This document shows positions 9,830 through 28,019 of a stretch of DNA of 64,000 nucleotides, piece after piece. This DNA comes from Hydrogenophaga crocea. GTDB lineage: Bacteria > Pseudomonadota > Gammaproteobacteria > Burkholderiales > Burkholderiaceae_C. The position numbers and the translations under genes are program-made. Every line of letters begins with the position of its first letter. The first letter of the stretch is position 1. Location: positions 3,938,501 to 4,002,500 of the forward strand of contig NZ_CP049989.1 in NCBI RefSeq assembly GCF_011388215.1, given 5' to 3'. Under the pieces are notes generated by a model. That model was not told where the DNA came from, made no database searches, and worked only from the letters and a program-made list of their open reading frames with translations.

Positions 9830-10879
9830 ATGGTCCAACGCATCCACCACATCACGCCGCAGGAGGCCCTGCAGCGCACCATCGAGCACCGCGAGATCTT
9901 CCACGACGAGATGCTGCACCTCATGCGCCTCATCATGGGCGGCGAGATGTCGCCCGTGATGATGGCCGCGCTCATCACCGGCCTGCGCGTGAAGAAGGAA
10001 ACCATCGGCGAGATCACTGCGGCCGCGCAGGTGATGCGCGAGTTCTCGACCAAGGTGCACGTGGCCGACAAAACCCACCTGGTCGACATCGTGGGCACGG
10101 GCGGCGACGGCTCGCACACCTTCAACATCTCGACCTGCAGCATGTTCGTGGCCGCGGCCGCGGGCGCGCGCGTGAGCAAGCACGGCGGGCGCAGCGTGTC
10201 GAGCAAGAGCGGCAGCGCCGACGTGCTCGAAAGCCTGGGCGTGAACATCAACCTGACGCCCGAGCAGATCGCGCGCTGCATCGAGCAGGTGGGCGTGGGC
10301 TTCATGTTCGCGCCGAATCACCACCCGGCCATGAAGAACGTCGCGCCGGTGCGGCGCGAGCTGGGCATCAAGACCATCTTCAACATCCTGGGGCCGCTCA
10401 CCAACCCGGCCTCGGCGCCCAACATCCTCATGGGTGTGTTCCACCCCGACCTCGTGGGCATCCAGGTGCGCGCGCTGCAGCGCCTGGGCGCGGAGCATGC
10501 GCTCGTGGTGTACGGCCGCGACGGCATGGACGAGGTCTCGCTGGGCGCGGCCACCATGGTGGGCGAGCTGCGCAACGGCGAGATCGTCGAATACGAGATC
10601 CACCCCGAGGACTTCGGCATGACCATGGCGGGCAGCCGAGCGCTGCGCGTGGAAACGCCCGAGGCCTCACGCGCCATGCTGCTCGGCGTGCTCGAACGCC
10701 GCGACGACCCGGCCCTGAAGGCCGCGAGCGAGATCGTGGTGCTCAACGCGGGCGTGGCGCTGTACGCGGCCAACGTCGCCACCGACATCGGGGCGGGCAT
10801 TGCGCTGGCGCGCCGCACGCTCGAATCGGGCGCGGCCCTGGCCAAGCTCGAGCAGCTCAAGGCCTTCGCGGCCGCGTGA
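9830..10879 (+). CDS. trpD: Anthranilate phosphoribosyltransferase
   Basis: Predicted 349 aa. It joins anthranilate to PRPP giving phosphoribosyl anthranilate, the second step of tryptophan synthesis. Seen: the PRPP-binding glycine loop [35 protein letters not shown], the [16 protein letters not shown] segment lining the anthranilate tunnel, and [10 protein letters not shown]. The start at 9830 has a strong GAGGAGA ribosome site; the frame is open further upstream but without sense. Followed by trpC after 10 bases. Confidence 0.97.
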   Translation: MVQRIHHITPQEALQRTIEHREIFHDEMLHLMRLIMGGEMSPVMMAALITGLRVKKETIGEITAAAQVMREFSTKVHVADKTHLVDIVGTGGDGSHTFNISTCSMFVAAAAGARVSKHGGRSVSSKSGSADVLESLGVNINLTPEQIARCIEQVGVGFMFAPNHHPAMKNVAPVRRELGIKTIFNILGPLTNPASAPNILMGVFHPDLVGIQVRALQRLGAEHALVVYGRDGMDEVSLGAATMVGELRNGEIVEYEIHPEDFGMTMAGSRALRVETPEASRAMLLGVLERRDDPALKAASEIVVLNAGVALYAANVATDIGAGIALARRTLESGAALAKLEQLKAFAAA

Positions 10880-10889
10880 AGGAGCGGGC

Positions 10890-11690
10890 ATGAGCGACAT
10901 CCTGAACAAGATCGTGGCCACCAAGCGCGAGGAAGTGGCCGCCGCGAAGAAGAAGAAACCGCTCGAGGTGGTGCGGGCCGATGCCGAGAGTCGTGTGCTC
11001 ACGCGCGACTTCGTGGGCGCGCTGCGCGCCAAGATCGCGGCGGGCCAGGCCGCGGTGATCGCCGAGGTCAAGAAGGCCAGCCCGAGCAAGGGCGTGCTGC
11101 GCGAGAACTTCATTCCCGCCGACATCGCGCAGAGCTACGCCGATGGCGACGGCAAGGTCAGCGCGGCCTGCCTGTCGGTGCTCACCGACCGCCAGTACTT
11201 CCAGGGCTCACCCGATTTCCTCAAGCAGGCGCGCGCGAGCTGTGACCTGCCCGTGCTGCGAAAGGATTTCCTGGTCGACGCCTACCAGGTCTATGAGGCG
11301 CGCGCGATGGGCGCCGACGCCATCCTGCTGATCGCGGCCTGCCTCGACGACGCGCAGATGGCCGAGTTCGAGGCCATCGCGCGCTCGCTCGACATGGCGG
11401 TGCTGGTCGAGGTGCACGATGGCGACGAACTGCAGCGCGCGCTCAAGCTCAAGACACCGCTGGTGGGCGTGAACAACCGCAACCTGCGCACCTTCGAGGT
11501 CTCGCTCGACACCACGCTGGGCCTGCTGCCCGAGCTGCCGGCCGACCGGCTGCTCGTGACCGAGTCGGGCATTCTCACGCGCGCCGACGTGCAGACCCTG
11601 CGCGCGGCCGGCGTGAACGCCTTTCTGGTGGGCGAGGCCTTCATGCGCGCCGACGAGCCCGGCATGGCGCTGGCCGAACTGTTCGCATGA
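10890..11690 (+). CDS. trpC: Indole-3-glycerol phosphate synthase
   Basis: Predicted 266 aa monofunctional TIM-barrel enzyme closing the indole ring from CdRP. Motifs: the N-terminal [18 protein letters not shown] extension, [17 protein letters not shown] phosphate/substrate loop with the catalytic lysine, [42 protein letters not shown] and [11 protein letters not shown]. No PRAI domain is fused. A GGAG ribosome site precedes the ATG; the stop overlaps the ung start (ATGA), so ung is at the end of the trp transcript. trpF, trpB and trpA are not in this window. Confidence 0.97.
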   Translation: MSDILNKIVATKREEVAAAKKKKPLEVVRADAESRVLTRDFVGALRAKIAAGQAAVIAEVKKASPSKGVLRENFIPADIAQSYADGDGKVSAACLSVLTDRQYFQGSPDFLKQARASCDLPVLRKDFLVDAYQVYEARAMGADAILLIAACLDDAQMAEFEAIARSLDMAVLVEVHDGDELQRALKLKTPLVGVNNRNLRTFEVSLDTTLGLLPELPADRLLVTESGILTRADVQTLRAAGVNAFLVGEAFMRADEPGMALAELFA

Positions 11691-12376
11691 GGCTGACGCA
11701 CGCGGATCCCGCGCGCTGGCCGGTGGCCCCGGGCTGGGCGCCCGAGGTGGGCGCCTTCTTCGCCTCGCCGCGCGGCCAGGCGCTCACGCACTTCCTGCGG
11801 CAGCGGCTGCAGCAGGGCGCCACCATCTACCCGCCCGAGCCGTTGAGGGCCCTCGCGCTCACGCCGCCCGAGGCGGTGCGCGTGGTCATCCTGGGCCAGG
11901 ACCCGTACCACGGCCCGGGTCAGGCCGAGGGGCTGGCGTTCTCCGTGGCGCCCGGTGTGCCCTTTCCGCCCAGCCTGCGCAACATCTTCGTCGAGCGCCA
12001 GCGCGATCTGGGGCTGCAACCGCCCCTGAGCGGCTCGCTCAGGCCCTGGGCCCAACAAGGCGTTTTGCTGCTCAACACCTGTCTCACGGTCGAAGACGGA
12101 AAGCCCGCCAGCCATGCCGGTCAGGGTTGGGAAGCGCTCACTGATGCGATCATCGCCCGGGTGGCCGGGCAGCCAACGCCCACCGCTTTTCTGCTCTGGG
12201 GCGCGCACGCCCAGAAGAAGGCCGCGCTCGTTGGCGGCCAGCACCGCGTCTTCATGGCCAACCACCCCTCGCCCTTGTCGGCACGCCGCGGGCCTGTGCC
12301 TTTCATCGGCTGCGGGCATTTCGGCCTGGTCAACCAGTGGCTGGCGGGGCAGGGACGGCCCGCGATCGATTGGTAA
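11687..12376 (+). CDS. ung: Uracil-DNA glycosylase
   Basis: Predicted 229 aa family-1 UDG that excises uracil from DNA at the start of base excision repair. The water-activating loop [18 protein letters not shown] includes D72; the uracil-binding [19 protein letters not shown] and the catalytic-histidine loop [11 protein letters not shown] (H193) are all intact. The first ATG overlaps the trpC stop by 4 bases. It is the last gene before the tRNA-tuf unit and shares the trp transcript by position only. Confidence 0.96.
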   Translation: MRLTHADPARWPVAPGWAPEVGAFFASPRGQALTHFLRQRLQQGATIYPPEPLRALALTPPEAVRVVILGQDPYHGPGQAEGLAFSVAPGVPFPPSLRNIFVERQRDLGLQPPLSGSLRPWAQQGVLLLNTCLTVEDGKPASHAGQGWEALTDAIIARVAGQPTPTAFLLWGAHAQKKAALVGGQHRVFMANHPSPLSARRGPVPFIGCGHFGLVNQWLAGQGRPAIDW

Positions 12377-12411
12377 CGTGCGGGATCTGGCCGACCGACA
12401 TTTTTCCATGG

Positions 12412-12417
12412 CATAAT
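12412..12417 (+). promoter_or_regulatory. Candidate -10 box for the tRNA-tuf transcription unit
   Basis: CATAAT sits 15 bases before the first base of tRNA-Tyr, a fitting distance for a start site just upstream of the tRNA. No convincing -35 is visible; the TTTTTCC run just upstream could contribute. The same CATAAT hexamer forms the -10 of the rRNA promoter at the other end of the window. Confidence 0.4.
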
Positions 12418-12432
12418 CGTCGGCTGCGCTAC

Positions 12433-12518
12433 GGAGGGGTGCCCGAGTGGCTAAAGGGGGCAGACTGTAAATCTGTTGGCTTACGCCTACGCTGGTTCGA
12501 ATCCAGCCTCCTCCACCA
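12433..12518 (+). tRNA. tRNA-Tyr (GTA)
   Basis: 86 nt including encoded CCA. Acceptor GGAGGGG pairs with CTCCTCC (one G-U). The anticodon loop CTGTAAAT reads GTA. It has the long class II variable arm (TTGGCTTACGCCTACG) and the GGTTCGAATCC T-arm. First of three tRNAs before tuf, the same Tyr-Gly-Thr-tuf order as the Escherichia coli tufB operon. Confidence 0.97.
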
Positions 12519-12547
12519 AGCGCGATCCGAATGGCATGTCAGCCCGG

Positions 12548-12621
12548 GCGGGAGTAGTTCAATGGTAGAACCCCAGCCTTCCAAGCTGATGACGCGGGTT
12601 CGATTCCCGTCTCCCGCTCCA
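12548..12621 (+). tRNA. tRNA-Gly (TCC)
   Basis: 74 nt with CCA. Acceptor GCGGGAG pairs perfectly with CTCCCGC; the anticodon loop CTTCCAA reads TCC; the T-arm GGGTTCGATTCCC is intact. It lies 29 bases after tRNA-Tyr in the same operon. Confidence 0.97.
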
Positions 12622-12678
12622 TGCCGGCCGGGTGTTGTTTGAATGGTTTTCGAGCATCGGGCGCGTGCCCGGTGCTTC

Positions 12679-12753
<75 letters not shown>

Positions 12754-12805
12754 GTTGCTTGATCGTTGATCGGTATTTCGGCAATTTCGTTTTTGGAGCT
12801 GAAAA

Positions 12806-13996
<1,191 letters not shown>

Positions 13997-14026
13997 TCGC
14001 CTGGGCAACCAGGGCAACAGCCGCGT

Positions 14027-14102
14027 AGGGGTATAGCTCAATTGGCAGAGCGTCGGTCTCCAAAACCGAAGGTTGGGGGTTCGATTCCCTCTGCCCCTGC
14101 CA
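14027..14102 (+). tRNA. tRNA-Trp (CCA)
   Basis: 76 nt with CCA. Acceptor AGGGGTA pairs with TGCCCCT (one G-U); the anticodon loop CTCCAAA reads CCA; the T-arm GGGGGTTCGATTCCC is intact. It sits 30 bases after tuf and ahead of secE, the usual place in proteobacteria. Confidence 0.97.
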
Positions 14103-14151
14103 CCTGACAGGAACCGCATCCGTCCGATCCGATCACCTGTTTCGTGGATCA

Positions 14152-14189
14152 CAAGCCCACCGAAGTCGCTGAGACCTCTGGTGGGCTTG
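14152..14189 (+). other. Long hairpin in the secE leader
   Basis: CAAGCCCACC (14152-14161) and GGTGGGCTTG (14180-14189) form a perfect 10-bp stem with an 18-base loop, between tRNA-Trp and secE. No U-run follows, so it is not a canonical terminator. It may separate the stable tRNA from the secE-nusG message or serve as a processing site. Confidence 0.5.
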
Positions 14190-14248
14190 CGTGTCTCATG
14201 CCCCCGGGGTGCGCACCCCGCGGTCCGAACAACCATCGTCTGAATCTC

Positions 14249-14629
14249 ATGGCCTCCTCCGACGTTCAAACCGTTTCTTCTGGCGCCGACAAAGCCAAGC
14301 TGGGCTTGGCCGTGGCGTTGGTGCTGGGCGGTTTCGTGGCCTTCTACCTGCTGGGTGGCCGCGGCGCGTTGGCCCAGTGGGGCGCGCTGATCGTCGCGCT
14401 CGCCGCGGGCATCGCGGTGTTCGCGGTGTCCGAGTCGGGCAAGCAGCTGATCGCTTTTGGCCGCGACTCGTGGAAAGAGGTCAAGAAGGTGGTGTGGCCG
14501 GCCCGCAAGGAAGCCATGCAGATGACCGCCTACGTGTTCGTCTTCGTGGTGGTGATGGCGATCTTCCTGTGGCTGACCGACAAAACGCTGGAATGGGTCT
14601 TCTACGACCTGATCCTGCGCTGGAGATGA
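14249..14629 (+). CDS. secE: Preprotein translocase subunit SecE
   Basis: Predicted 126 aa, the three-membrane-segment form of proteobacteria: segments around [34 protein letters not shown] and the C-terminal core helix [17 protein letters not shown], preceded by the conserved amphipathic [17 protein letters not shown]. It stabilises SecY in the Sec channel. The start at 14249 (MASSDVQ) is chosen over an upstream in-frame ATG at 14144 because only it leaves a normal N terminus; the ribosome site is weak. nusG follows after 4 bases. Confidence 0.95.
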   Translation: MASSDVQTVSSGADKAKLGLAVALVLGGFVAFYLLGGRGALAQWGALIVALAAGIAVFAVSESGKQLIAFGRDSWKEVKKVVWPARKEAMQMTAYVFVFVVVMAIFLWLTDKTLEWVFYDLILRWR

Positions 14630-14633
14630 CCCA

Positions 14634-15209
14634 ATGACCGAACAACAGACGTCCGTGGCCCAGCTGGCCCCCGCCGAAGGCATGCGCTGGTATGTGGTGC
14701 ATGCCTATTCGGGCATGGAGAAGGCCGCCGAGCGCAACATCATCGAGCGCATCAACCGCGCCGGCATGCAGGACAAGTTCGGCCGCATCCTCGTGCCCAC
14801 CGAAGAGGTGGTCGAGGTCAAGAACGGCCAGAAGCGCACCACCGAACGCAAGTTCTTCCCCGGCTACGTGCTGGTGGAAATGGTGATGGACGACGACACC
14901 TGGCACCTGATCAAGCACACCAACAAGGTGACCGGCTTCGTCGGCGGTGCCAAGAACCGCCCCGTGCCCATCTCGGAAGAGGACGTTCAGAAGATCGTCA
15001 GCCAGATGCAGGAAGGCACCGACAAGCCGCGCCACAAGGTGGAGTTCGTGGTGGGCGAGTACGTGCGCGTCAAGGAAGGCCCGTTCACCGACTTCAACGG
15101 CACGGTCGAAGAAGTCAACTACGAGAAGAACAAGATGCGCGTGTCGGTGACCATCTTCGGTCGCGCCACGCCGGTCGAGCTCGAATTCAGCCAGGTCGAA
15201 AAGACCTGA
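14634..15209 (+). CDS. nusG: Transcription termination/antitermination factor NusG
   Basis: Predicted 191 aa. The NGN domain starts [19 protein letters not shown] and continues to [19 protein letters not shown]; the C-terminal KOW domain is [21 protein letters not shown]. NusG binds RNA polymerase, couples it to Rho, NusE or the ribosome. It is located four bases after secE, the conserved secE-nusG pair. Confidence 0.97.
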   Translation: MTEQQTSVAQLAPAEGMRWYVVHAYSGMEKAAERNIIERINRAGMQDKFGRILVPTEEVVEVKNGQKRTTERKFFPGYVLVEMVMDDDTWHLIKHTNKVTGFVGGAKNRPVPISEEDVQKIVSQMQEGTDKPRHKVEFVVGEYVRVKEGPFTDFNGTVEEVNYEKNKMRVSVTIFGRATPVELEFSQVEKT

Positions 15210-15319
15210 TCGTTTCCGGCGTTCGCGGGTCGGCCCGACGCGAGCGCCTTGATTTTTCCGGGTCCCCAAGCGCGAGGAGGTGGCTGATACCCACCGTTTG
15301 AACTCGCAGGAGCTGAAAC

Positions 15320-15751
15320 ATGGCGAAGAAAATCGTCGGCTTCATCAAGCTGCAGGTGCCAGCTGGTAAGGCCAACCCCTCCCCCCCGATCGGTCCGGCG
15401 CTGGGTCAGCGCGGCCTGAACATCATGGAGTTCTGCAAGGCGTTCAACGCCCAGACCCAGGGCGTCGAGCCCGGTCTGCCGCTGCCCGTGGTGATCACGG
15501 CCTTCGCGGACAAGAGCTTCACCTTCATCATCAAGACGCCGCCGGCGACGACCCTGATCAAGAAGGCCATCAAGCTCGACAAGGGCTCTTCGGTGCCCAA
15601 CAAGAACAAGGTCGGCAAGATCACCCGGGCCCAGCTCGAGGAAATCGCCAAGACCAAGATGAAGGACATGACCGCTGCCGACGTGGACGCCGCCGTGCGC
15701 ACGATCGCCGGTTCGGCCCGTTCGATGGGCGTGATCGTGGAGGGCGTGTAA
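15320..15751 (+). CDS. rplK: 50S ribosomal protein L11
   Basis: Predicted 143 aa. L11 forms the GTPase-associated centre with 23S r[23 protein letters not shown] with [19 protein letters not shown] is the canonical N domain; the C domain has [11 protein letters not shown] and [20 protein letters not shown] ribosome site precedes the ATG. The TAA is immediately followed by the rplA ATG with no gap. The 110 bases before it show no clear element. Confidence 0.98.
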   Translation: MAKKIVGFIKLQVPAGKANPSPPIGPALGQRGLNIMEFCKAFNAQTQGVEPGLPLPVVITAFADKSFTFIIKTPPATTLIKKAIKLDKGSSVPNKNKVGKITRAQLEEIAKTKMKDMTAADVDAAVRTIAGSARSMGVIVEGV

Positions 15752-16447
15752 ATGGCCAAGCTCACCAAAAAGCAGAAACTGTCCGAAGGCAAGGTCGACA
15801 GCAACAAGCTGTACCCCCTGACCGACGCCCTGAAGATCGTTCAGGAATTCGCCACCGCCAAGTTCGATGAGTCGATCGACGTCTCGATCCAGCTCGGCGT
15901 GGACGCCAAGAAGTCCGACCAGGTGGTGCGCGGCGCCGTCGTGATGCCCAACGGCACCGGCAAGACCAAGCGCGTGGCCGTGTTCGCCCAGGGCGCCAAG
16001 GCCGAAGAAGCCAAGGCCGCCGGTGCCGACATCGTCGGCATGGACGACCTCGCCGCTTCGGTGAAGGCCGGCAACATCGATTTCGATGTCGTCATCGCCT
16101 CGCCCGACGCGATGCGCGTGGTCGGTACGCTGGGTCAGGTGCTCGGTCCCCGTGGCCTGATGCCCAACCCCAAGGTCGGCACCGTGACGCCCGACGTGGC
16201 CACCGCCGTGAAGAATGCCAAGGCCGGTCAGGTGCAGTTCCGCGTCGACAAGGCCGGCATCATCCACGGCACCATTGGCCGCCGCTCGTTCGACGCCGCC
16301 AAGCTGCAAGGCAACCTGCTGGCGCTGATCGATGCCCTGAACAAGGCCAAGCCGGCCACCAGCAAGGGTGTGTACCTGCGCAAGCTGGCCGTCTCGTCGA
16401 CCATGGGTGTGGGCGTCCGCGTGGACACCCAGACGCTGTCGGCCTGA
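15752..16447 (+). CDS. rplA: 50S ribosomal protein L1
   Basis: Predicted 231 aa. L1 forms the mobile stalk beside the E site and in Escherichia coli represses its own rplK-rplA mRNA. Typical segments: [15 protein letters not shown], the [22 protein letters not shown] strand, [16 protein letters not shown] and the [14 protein letters not shown] motif. It starts directly after the rplK stop, consistent with coupled autoregulation. Confidence 0.98.
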   Translation: MAKLTKKQKLSEGKVDSNKLYPLTDALKIVQEFATAKFDESIDVSIQLGVDAKKSDQVVRGAVVMPNGTGKTKRVAVFAQGAKAEEAKAAGADIVGMDDLAASVKAGNIDFDVVIASPDAMRVVGTLGQVLGPRGLMPNPKVGTVTPDVATAVKNAKAGQVQFRVDKAGIIHGTIGRRSFDAAKLQGNLLALIDALNKAKPATSKGVYLRKLAVSSTMGVGVRVDTQTLSA

Positions 16448-16696
16448 TGGTTTGAAGAATTCGGGCGGCCTCGGCCGCCCGGGTGTGGTGGGTCCGGGGC
16501 GGGCGGCAACGCCGGCACCGGGGCCATCCAAGACCGTTGGCGTGGGCCTTCACGGGCCCACTTAATTCCCCACCGGGGGCCAACGCAGATGGCGATCCCG
16601 CCGCTGAAAGAAATCCCAGGGTTTCGGACATCGGTTGATCGCTGCAATGAGGCGTGTGAAGGGTGGCAACACCCCCGCACATTGAAGGAGTGAACC
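16448..16696 (+). promoter_or_regulatory. rplJ leader (L10 leader-like) with hairpins
   Basis: These 249 bases separate rplA and rplJ. Stem CGGGCGGCC/GGCCGCCCG (16462-16481, 2-base gap) lies just after rplA and may attenuate read-through. Further on, GTGGGCC/GGCCCAC (16542-16561, 6-base loop) is followed by an AT-rich stretch. Position and length fit the L10(L12)4 autoregulatory leader known upstream of rplJ in many bacteria; the detailed fold was not checked. Confidence 0.5.
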
Positions 16697-17203
16697 TTGA
16701 GTCTGAATCGCAGTGAGAAAGAAGCGGTCATCACCGAAGTGACCGGCCTCGCCGCCAAAGCTCAAACCCTCGTGATCGCGGAATACCGCGGCATCACGGT
16801 CGCTTCCATGGACAAGTTGCGTGTGACCGCCCGCAACAGCGGCGTGAGCCTGAGCGTGTTGAAAAACACCCTGGCCCGCCGTGCGGTCGCCGGCAGCCCG
16901 TTCGAGGTCGTGGCCGACAAGATGACCGGTCCGCTGGTCTACGGCTTCTCCGAAGACGCTGTGGCCGCCGCCAAGGTGGTGGCCGAGTTCGCGAAGACCA
17001 ACGACAAGCTGGTCATCCGCGGCGGTGTCTACGCGGGCAAGGCGCTGGACGTCGAAGGTGTGAAGCAGCTCGCCAGCATCCCCTCGAAAGAGGTCCTGCT
17101 CGCGCAGCTTTGTGGCCTGCTCAAATCGCCGATCTCCCGCACCGCGGTGGTCCTCGGCGCGCTGGCCGCGAAAAAAGGCGAAGGCGAAACCGCTGCCGCC
17201 TGA
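16697..17203 (+). CDS. rplJ: 50S ribosomal protein L10
   Basis: Predicted 168 aa. L10 anchors the L7/L12 dimers and binds the leader upstream. It reads [19 protein letters not shown], then [20 protein letters not shown], and ends with an Ala-rich tail. The start is TTG at 16697, with GAAGGAG eight bases upstream; no in-frame ATG fits the family N terminus. The TTG may help keep L10 output low relative to L12. Confidence 0.95.
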   Translation: MSLNRSEKEAVITEVTGLAAKAQTLVIAEYRGITVASMDKLRVTARNSGVSLSVLKNTLARRAVAGSPFEVVADKMTGPLVYGFSEDAVAAAKVVAEFAKTNDKLVIRGGVYAGKALDVEGVKQLASIPSKEVLLAQLCGLLKSPISRTAVVLGALAAKKGEGETAAA

Positions 17204-17248
17204 GCGCGCGCAGTGTCCCCCCATTCAACCGATTGATAGGAAACCCAA

Positions 17249-17626
17249 ATGGCATTCGATAAAGACGCATTTCTGACCGCCCTGGACAGCATGTCGGTCA
17301 TGGAACTCAACGACCTGGTGAAAGCCATCGAAGAGAAGTTCGGCGTGAGCGCCGCGGCCATGGCCGCTCCGGCCGCCGCCGGTGGTGGCGCCGCTGCCGC
17401 CGCCGCTGAAGAGAAGACCGAATTCAACGTCGTGCTGACCGACGCCGGCGCCAACAAGGTGTCCGTCATCAAGGCCGTGCGCGAAATCACCGGTCTGGGC
17501 CTGAAAGAAGCCAAAGACCTGGTCGACGGCGCGCCCAAGAACGTGAAAGAAGGCATTGCCAAGGCCGATGCCGAAGCCGCCGTCAAGAAGCTGGTGGAAG
17601 CCGGCGCCAAGGCCGAGCTCAAGTAA
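17249..17626 (+). CDS. rplL: 50S ribosomal protein L7/L12
   Basis: Predicted 125 aa acidic stalk protein present in several copies per ribosome. N domain [20 protein letters not shown] for dimerisation and L10 binding, an Ala/Gly-rich hinge ([20 protein letters not shown]), then the C domain [19 protein letters not shown] with [15 protein letters not shown] that recruits translational GTPases. A GATAGGAAA ribosome site precedes it. Followed by paired hairpins before rpoB. Confidence 0.98.
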   Translation: MAFDKDAFLTALDSMSVMELNDLVKAIEEKFGVSAAAMAAPAAAGGGAAAAAAEEKTEFNVVLTDAGANKVSVIKAVREITGLGLKEAKDLVDGAPKNVKEGIAKADAEAAVKKLVEAGAKAELK

Positions 17627-17641
17627 TCCGCTCGACCCCGC

Positions 17642-17692
17642 AGGCTGGAGTGCTCGAAAGGGCCTCCAGCCTTGTGTGCTTTCAGAGCACAC
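17642..17692 (+). terminator. Tandem hairpins between rplL and rpoB (attenuator/processing site)
   Basis: Two perfect stems in a row: AGGCTGGAG/CTCCAGCCT (17642-17672, 13-base loop) and GTGTGCT/AGCACAC (17674-17692, 5-base loop). Neither is followed by a U-run. In Escherichia coli the rplL-rpoB gap holds a partial terminator and an RNase III site that keep rpoBC expression below ribosomal protein levels; position suggests the same role here. Confidence 0.6.
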
Positions 17693-17888
17693 CTGAAATG
17701 GACCTCGGCACGAAGCCCCGGGATCCCTTTCAAGTGTTTTCTGACCCCGACTGCAGAAGACCACTTGGTTCGGGCCCGCGTGCAATGCGCGGGCCGTCCG
17801 CCATCGGTTGGTAGAGGCCAGCCACCAAGCTCGTCAGCGCAGCGCGCCGCTGACCGACAGTCGCCAAGACCTCAAGCCCGGAGATCTC

Positions 17889-22007
<4,119 letters not shown>

Positions 22008-22032
22008 TCCACTGAAGTAAAGGAAAGCTCAC

Positions 22033-26247
<4,215 letters not shown>

Positions 26248-26270
26248 TCCGCCGCGTTCGTCCGCAAGGC

Positions 26271-26306
26271 AAGGCCCCCGGTCGCAAGGCCGGGGGCCTT
26301 TCTTTC
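26271..26306 (+). terminator. Rho-independent terminator after rpoC
   Basis: AAGGCCCCCGG (26271-26281) and CCGGGGGCCTT (26290-26300) form a perfect 11-bp stem with an 8-base loop, followed by TCTTTCT. It ends the tuf/sec/rpl/rpo transcription unit. Confidence 0.92.
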
Positions 26307-26374
26307 TGCGGCGCCGGGGCTTGCGGCAAGATCGCCGGCGCGCGCATGGCGCGCACACACGAGGAGTGGGAACG

Positions 26375-26968
26375 ATGAGCGTTGCGCAATGGGTCTTGCT
26401 GGTGCTGGTGCTGGTCATCGGCTTCTGGGCCGTCGGGGCCTACAACCGGCTGGTGCGCCTGCGCAACGGCATCGCGAACGCCTTTGCGCAGATCGACGTG
26501 CAGCTCAAGCGCCGCCACGACCTGGTTCCCAACCTCGTGGAAGTGGCGCGCAAGTACCTCGCGCACGAAGCCCAGACGCTCGAGGCCGTGATCGCCGCGC
26601 GCAACCAGGCGCGCACCGCCGAGCAGGCCGCCTCGGGCGCGCCGCTGGCCGCGGGCGTCATGGGCACGCTGTCGGGCGCCGAGCAGCTGCTCGGCGGCGC
26701 GATCGGGCGCCTCATGGCGGTGGCCGAGGACTATCCCGAACTCAAGGCCGACGCCACCATGCGCGAGCTCAGCGAAGAGCTCGCGAGCACCGAGAACCGC
26801 ATCGGCTTCGCGCGCCAGGCCTACAACGACCACACCCTGGCCTACAACGACGCGGTGCAGGAATTCCCGGCGCTGATCGTGGCGCGCCTGTTCGGCTTCA
26901 CGCCGCAGGCCATGCTCGAATCGACCACCAGCGACGCCGAGCGGCAGCCCGTGCGGGTGCAGTTCTGA
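26375..26968 (+). CDS. LemA family protein
   Basis: Predicted 197 aa. One N-terminal membrane anchor (VLLVLVLVIGFWAVGAY) is followed by the family motif YNRLVRLRNGIANAFAQIDVQLKRRHDLVPNLVE (split over residues 22-56) and helical coiled regions ending QAYNDHTLAYNDAVQEFP. LemA proteins are small membrane-anchored helical bundles without a firm function, often encoded next to membrane proteases or TPM-domain proteins; here the next gene is an M48 peptidase, 25 bases on. Start at 26375 has GAGGAGTGGGAACG upstream. Confidence 0.93.
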   Translation: MSVAQWVLLVLVLVIGFWAVGAYNRLVRLRNGIANAFAQIDVQLKRRHDLVPNLVEVARKYLAHEAQTLEAVIAARNQARTAEQAASGAPLAAGVMGTLSGAEQLLGGAIGRLMAVAEDYPELKADATMRELSEELASTENRIGFARQAYNDHTLAYNDAVQEFPALIVARLFGFTPQAMLESTTSDAERQPVRVQF

Positions 26969-26993
26969 GCGGCCGCGGCCGGCCCGGCGCGCG

Positions 26994-28019
26994 ATGCGTT
27001 TCTTCGAGTCCCAACGCGAGGCCCGCGCGCGCAGCCGGCGCCTGGTGCTGGCCTTCGGGCTCACGGTGCTGCTGCTGGTGCTCGCGGTCAACCTCGCGCT
27101 CGCGCTCGGCTGGTGGCTCAGCGGGGGCTTCTTCTTCTCCGGGCCGCTGCGGTTCCCGCGCCACTTCTGGGCCGTCAACACCGGCATGACGCTGTTCTTC
27201 GTGCTCGGGGGCTGGTGGCTCGAGACCTCGCAGCTGCAGCACCAGGGCGCGGTGCGGTTGGCCGAACGCATGGGCGCACGCGCGCTCAGGCCCTCGGGCG
27301 AGCCGGCCGAGCAGCGCTTTGCGAACATCGTGGACGAACTCGCCATCGCCTCGGGCCTGCCGCGGCCGCAGGCCATGGTGGTGGCGCGCGACGCCGCCAT
27401 CAACGCCTTCGCCACCGGCTGGGACGCCGACGGTGCGGTCGTGGCCGTCACCCAGGGCGCACTCGACCAGCTCACGCGCGAAGAGTTGCAAGGCCTGGTG
27501 GCGCACGAGCTTGGCCACATCGGCGAGGGTGACACCCGGCTGAACCTGCGCCTCGCCGGCATGGTGTTCGGCCTCGAAATGGTCTACCGGCTCGGGCAGC
27601 GCCTGCTCGAACCGGACGAACGCGGCGGCCGCTTCCTGTGGGCCGTGATGGGTTTCTTCCTGATGGTCGCGGGCTGGCTCGGCTGGATCGCGGGCCATGC
27701 GCTGCAGGCCGCGGTGTCGCGCCAGCGCGAGTTCCTCGCCGACGCGCGCGCCGTGCAATGGACGCGCAGCCGCGACGGCCTGGGCGGGGTGCTGCGCAAG
27801 GTCATGACGCAGCAGCGCGAAGGCGTCGAAGCGCGCGCCATCGGCGCGCCGCTGCAGCACCTGCTGCTGGTCGGCAACGCCCCCGGCCGGCTCGACCGCT
27901 GGCTCGATTCGCACCCGCCGCTGGCCGAGCGCGTGCGCCGCATCTATGGCCGGCCCATGGGCCCGTTGCCGCTCGCGCGGCCCGAGCCCGTGGGCGATCC
28001 CACCGCCCACCCCGCATGA
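26994..28019 (+). CDS. Membrane-bound M48 family metalloprotease (HtpX-like)
   Basis: Predicted 341 aa. Two N-terminal membrane helices (LVLAFGLTVLLLVLAVNLAL and TGMTLFFVLGGWWLE) precede the zinc site LVAHELGHIGEGD, with H171, E172 and H175; the third ligand is probably the Glu of RQREFLADA after another membrane pair (FLMVAGWLGWIAGHAL). Substrate-side features include RPQAMVVARDAAINAFATGW. Such proteases degrade misfolded membrane proteins. Overlaps rsmB by 4 bases (ATGA). Shorter in its N-terminal topology than classical HtpX, so only the family name is given. Confidence 0.88.
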   Translation: MRFFESQREARARSRRLVLAFGLTVLLLVLAVNLALALGWWLSGGFFFSGPLRFPRHFWAVNTGMTLFFVLGGWWLETSQLQHQGAVRLAERMGARALRPSGEPAEQRFANIVDELAIASGLPRPQAMVVARDAAINAFATGWDADGAVVAVTQGALDQLTREELQGLVAHELGHIGEGDTRLNLRLAGMVFGLEMVYRLGQRLLEPDERGGRFLWAVMGFFLMVAGWLGWIAGHALQAAVSRQREFLADARAVQWTRSRDGLGGVLRKVMTQQREGVEARAIGAPLQHLLLVGNAPGRLDRWLDSHPPLAERVRRIYGRPMGPLPLARPEPVGDPTAHPA

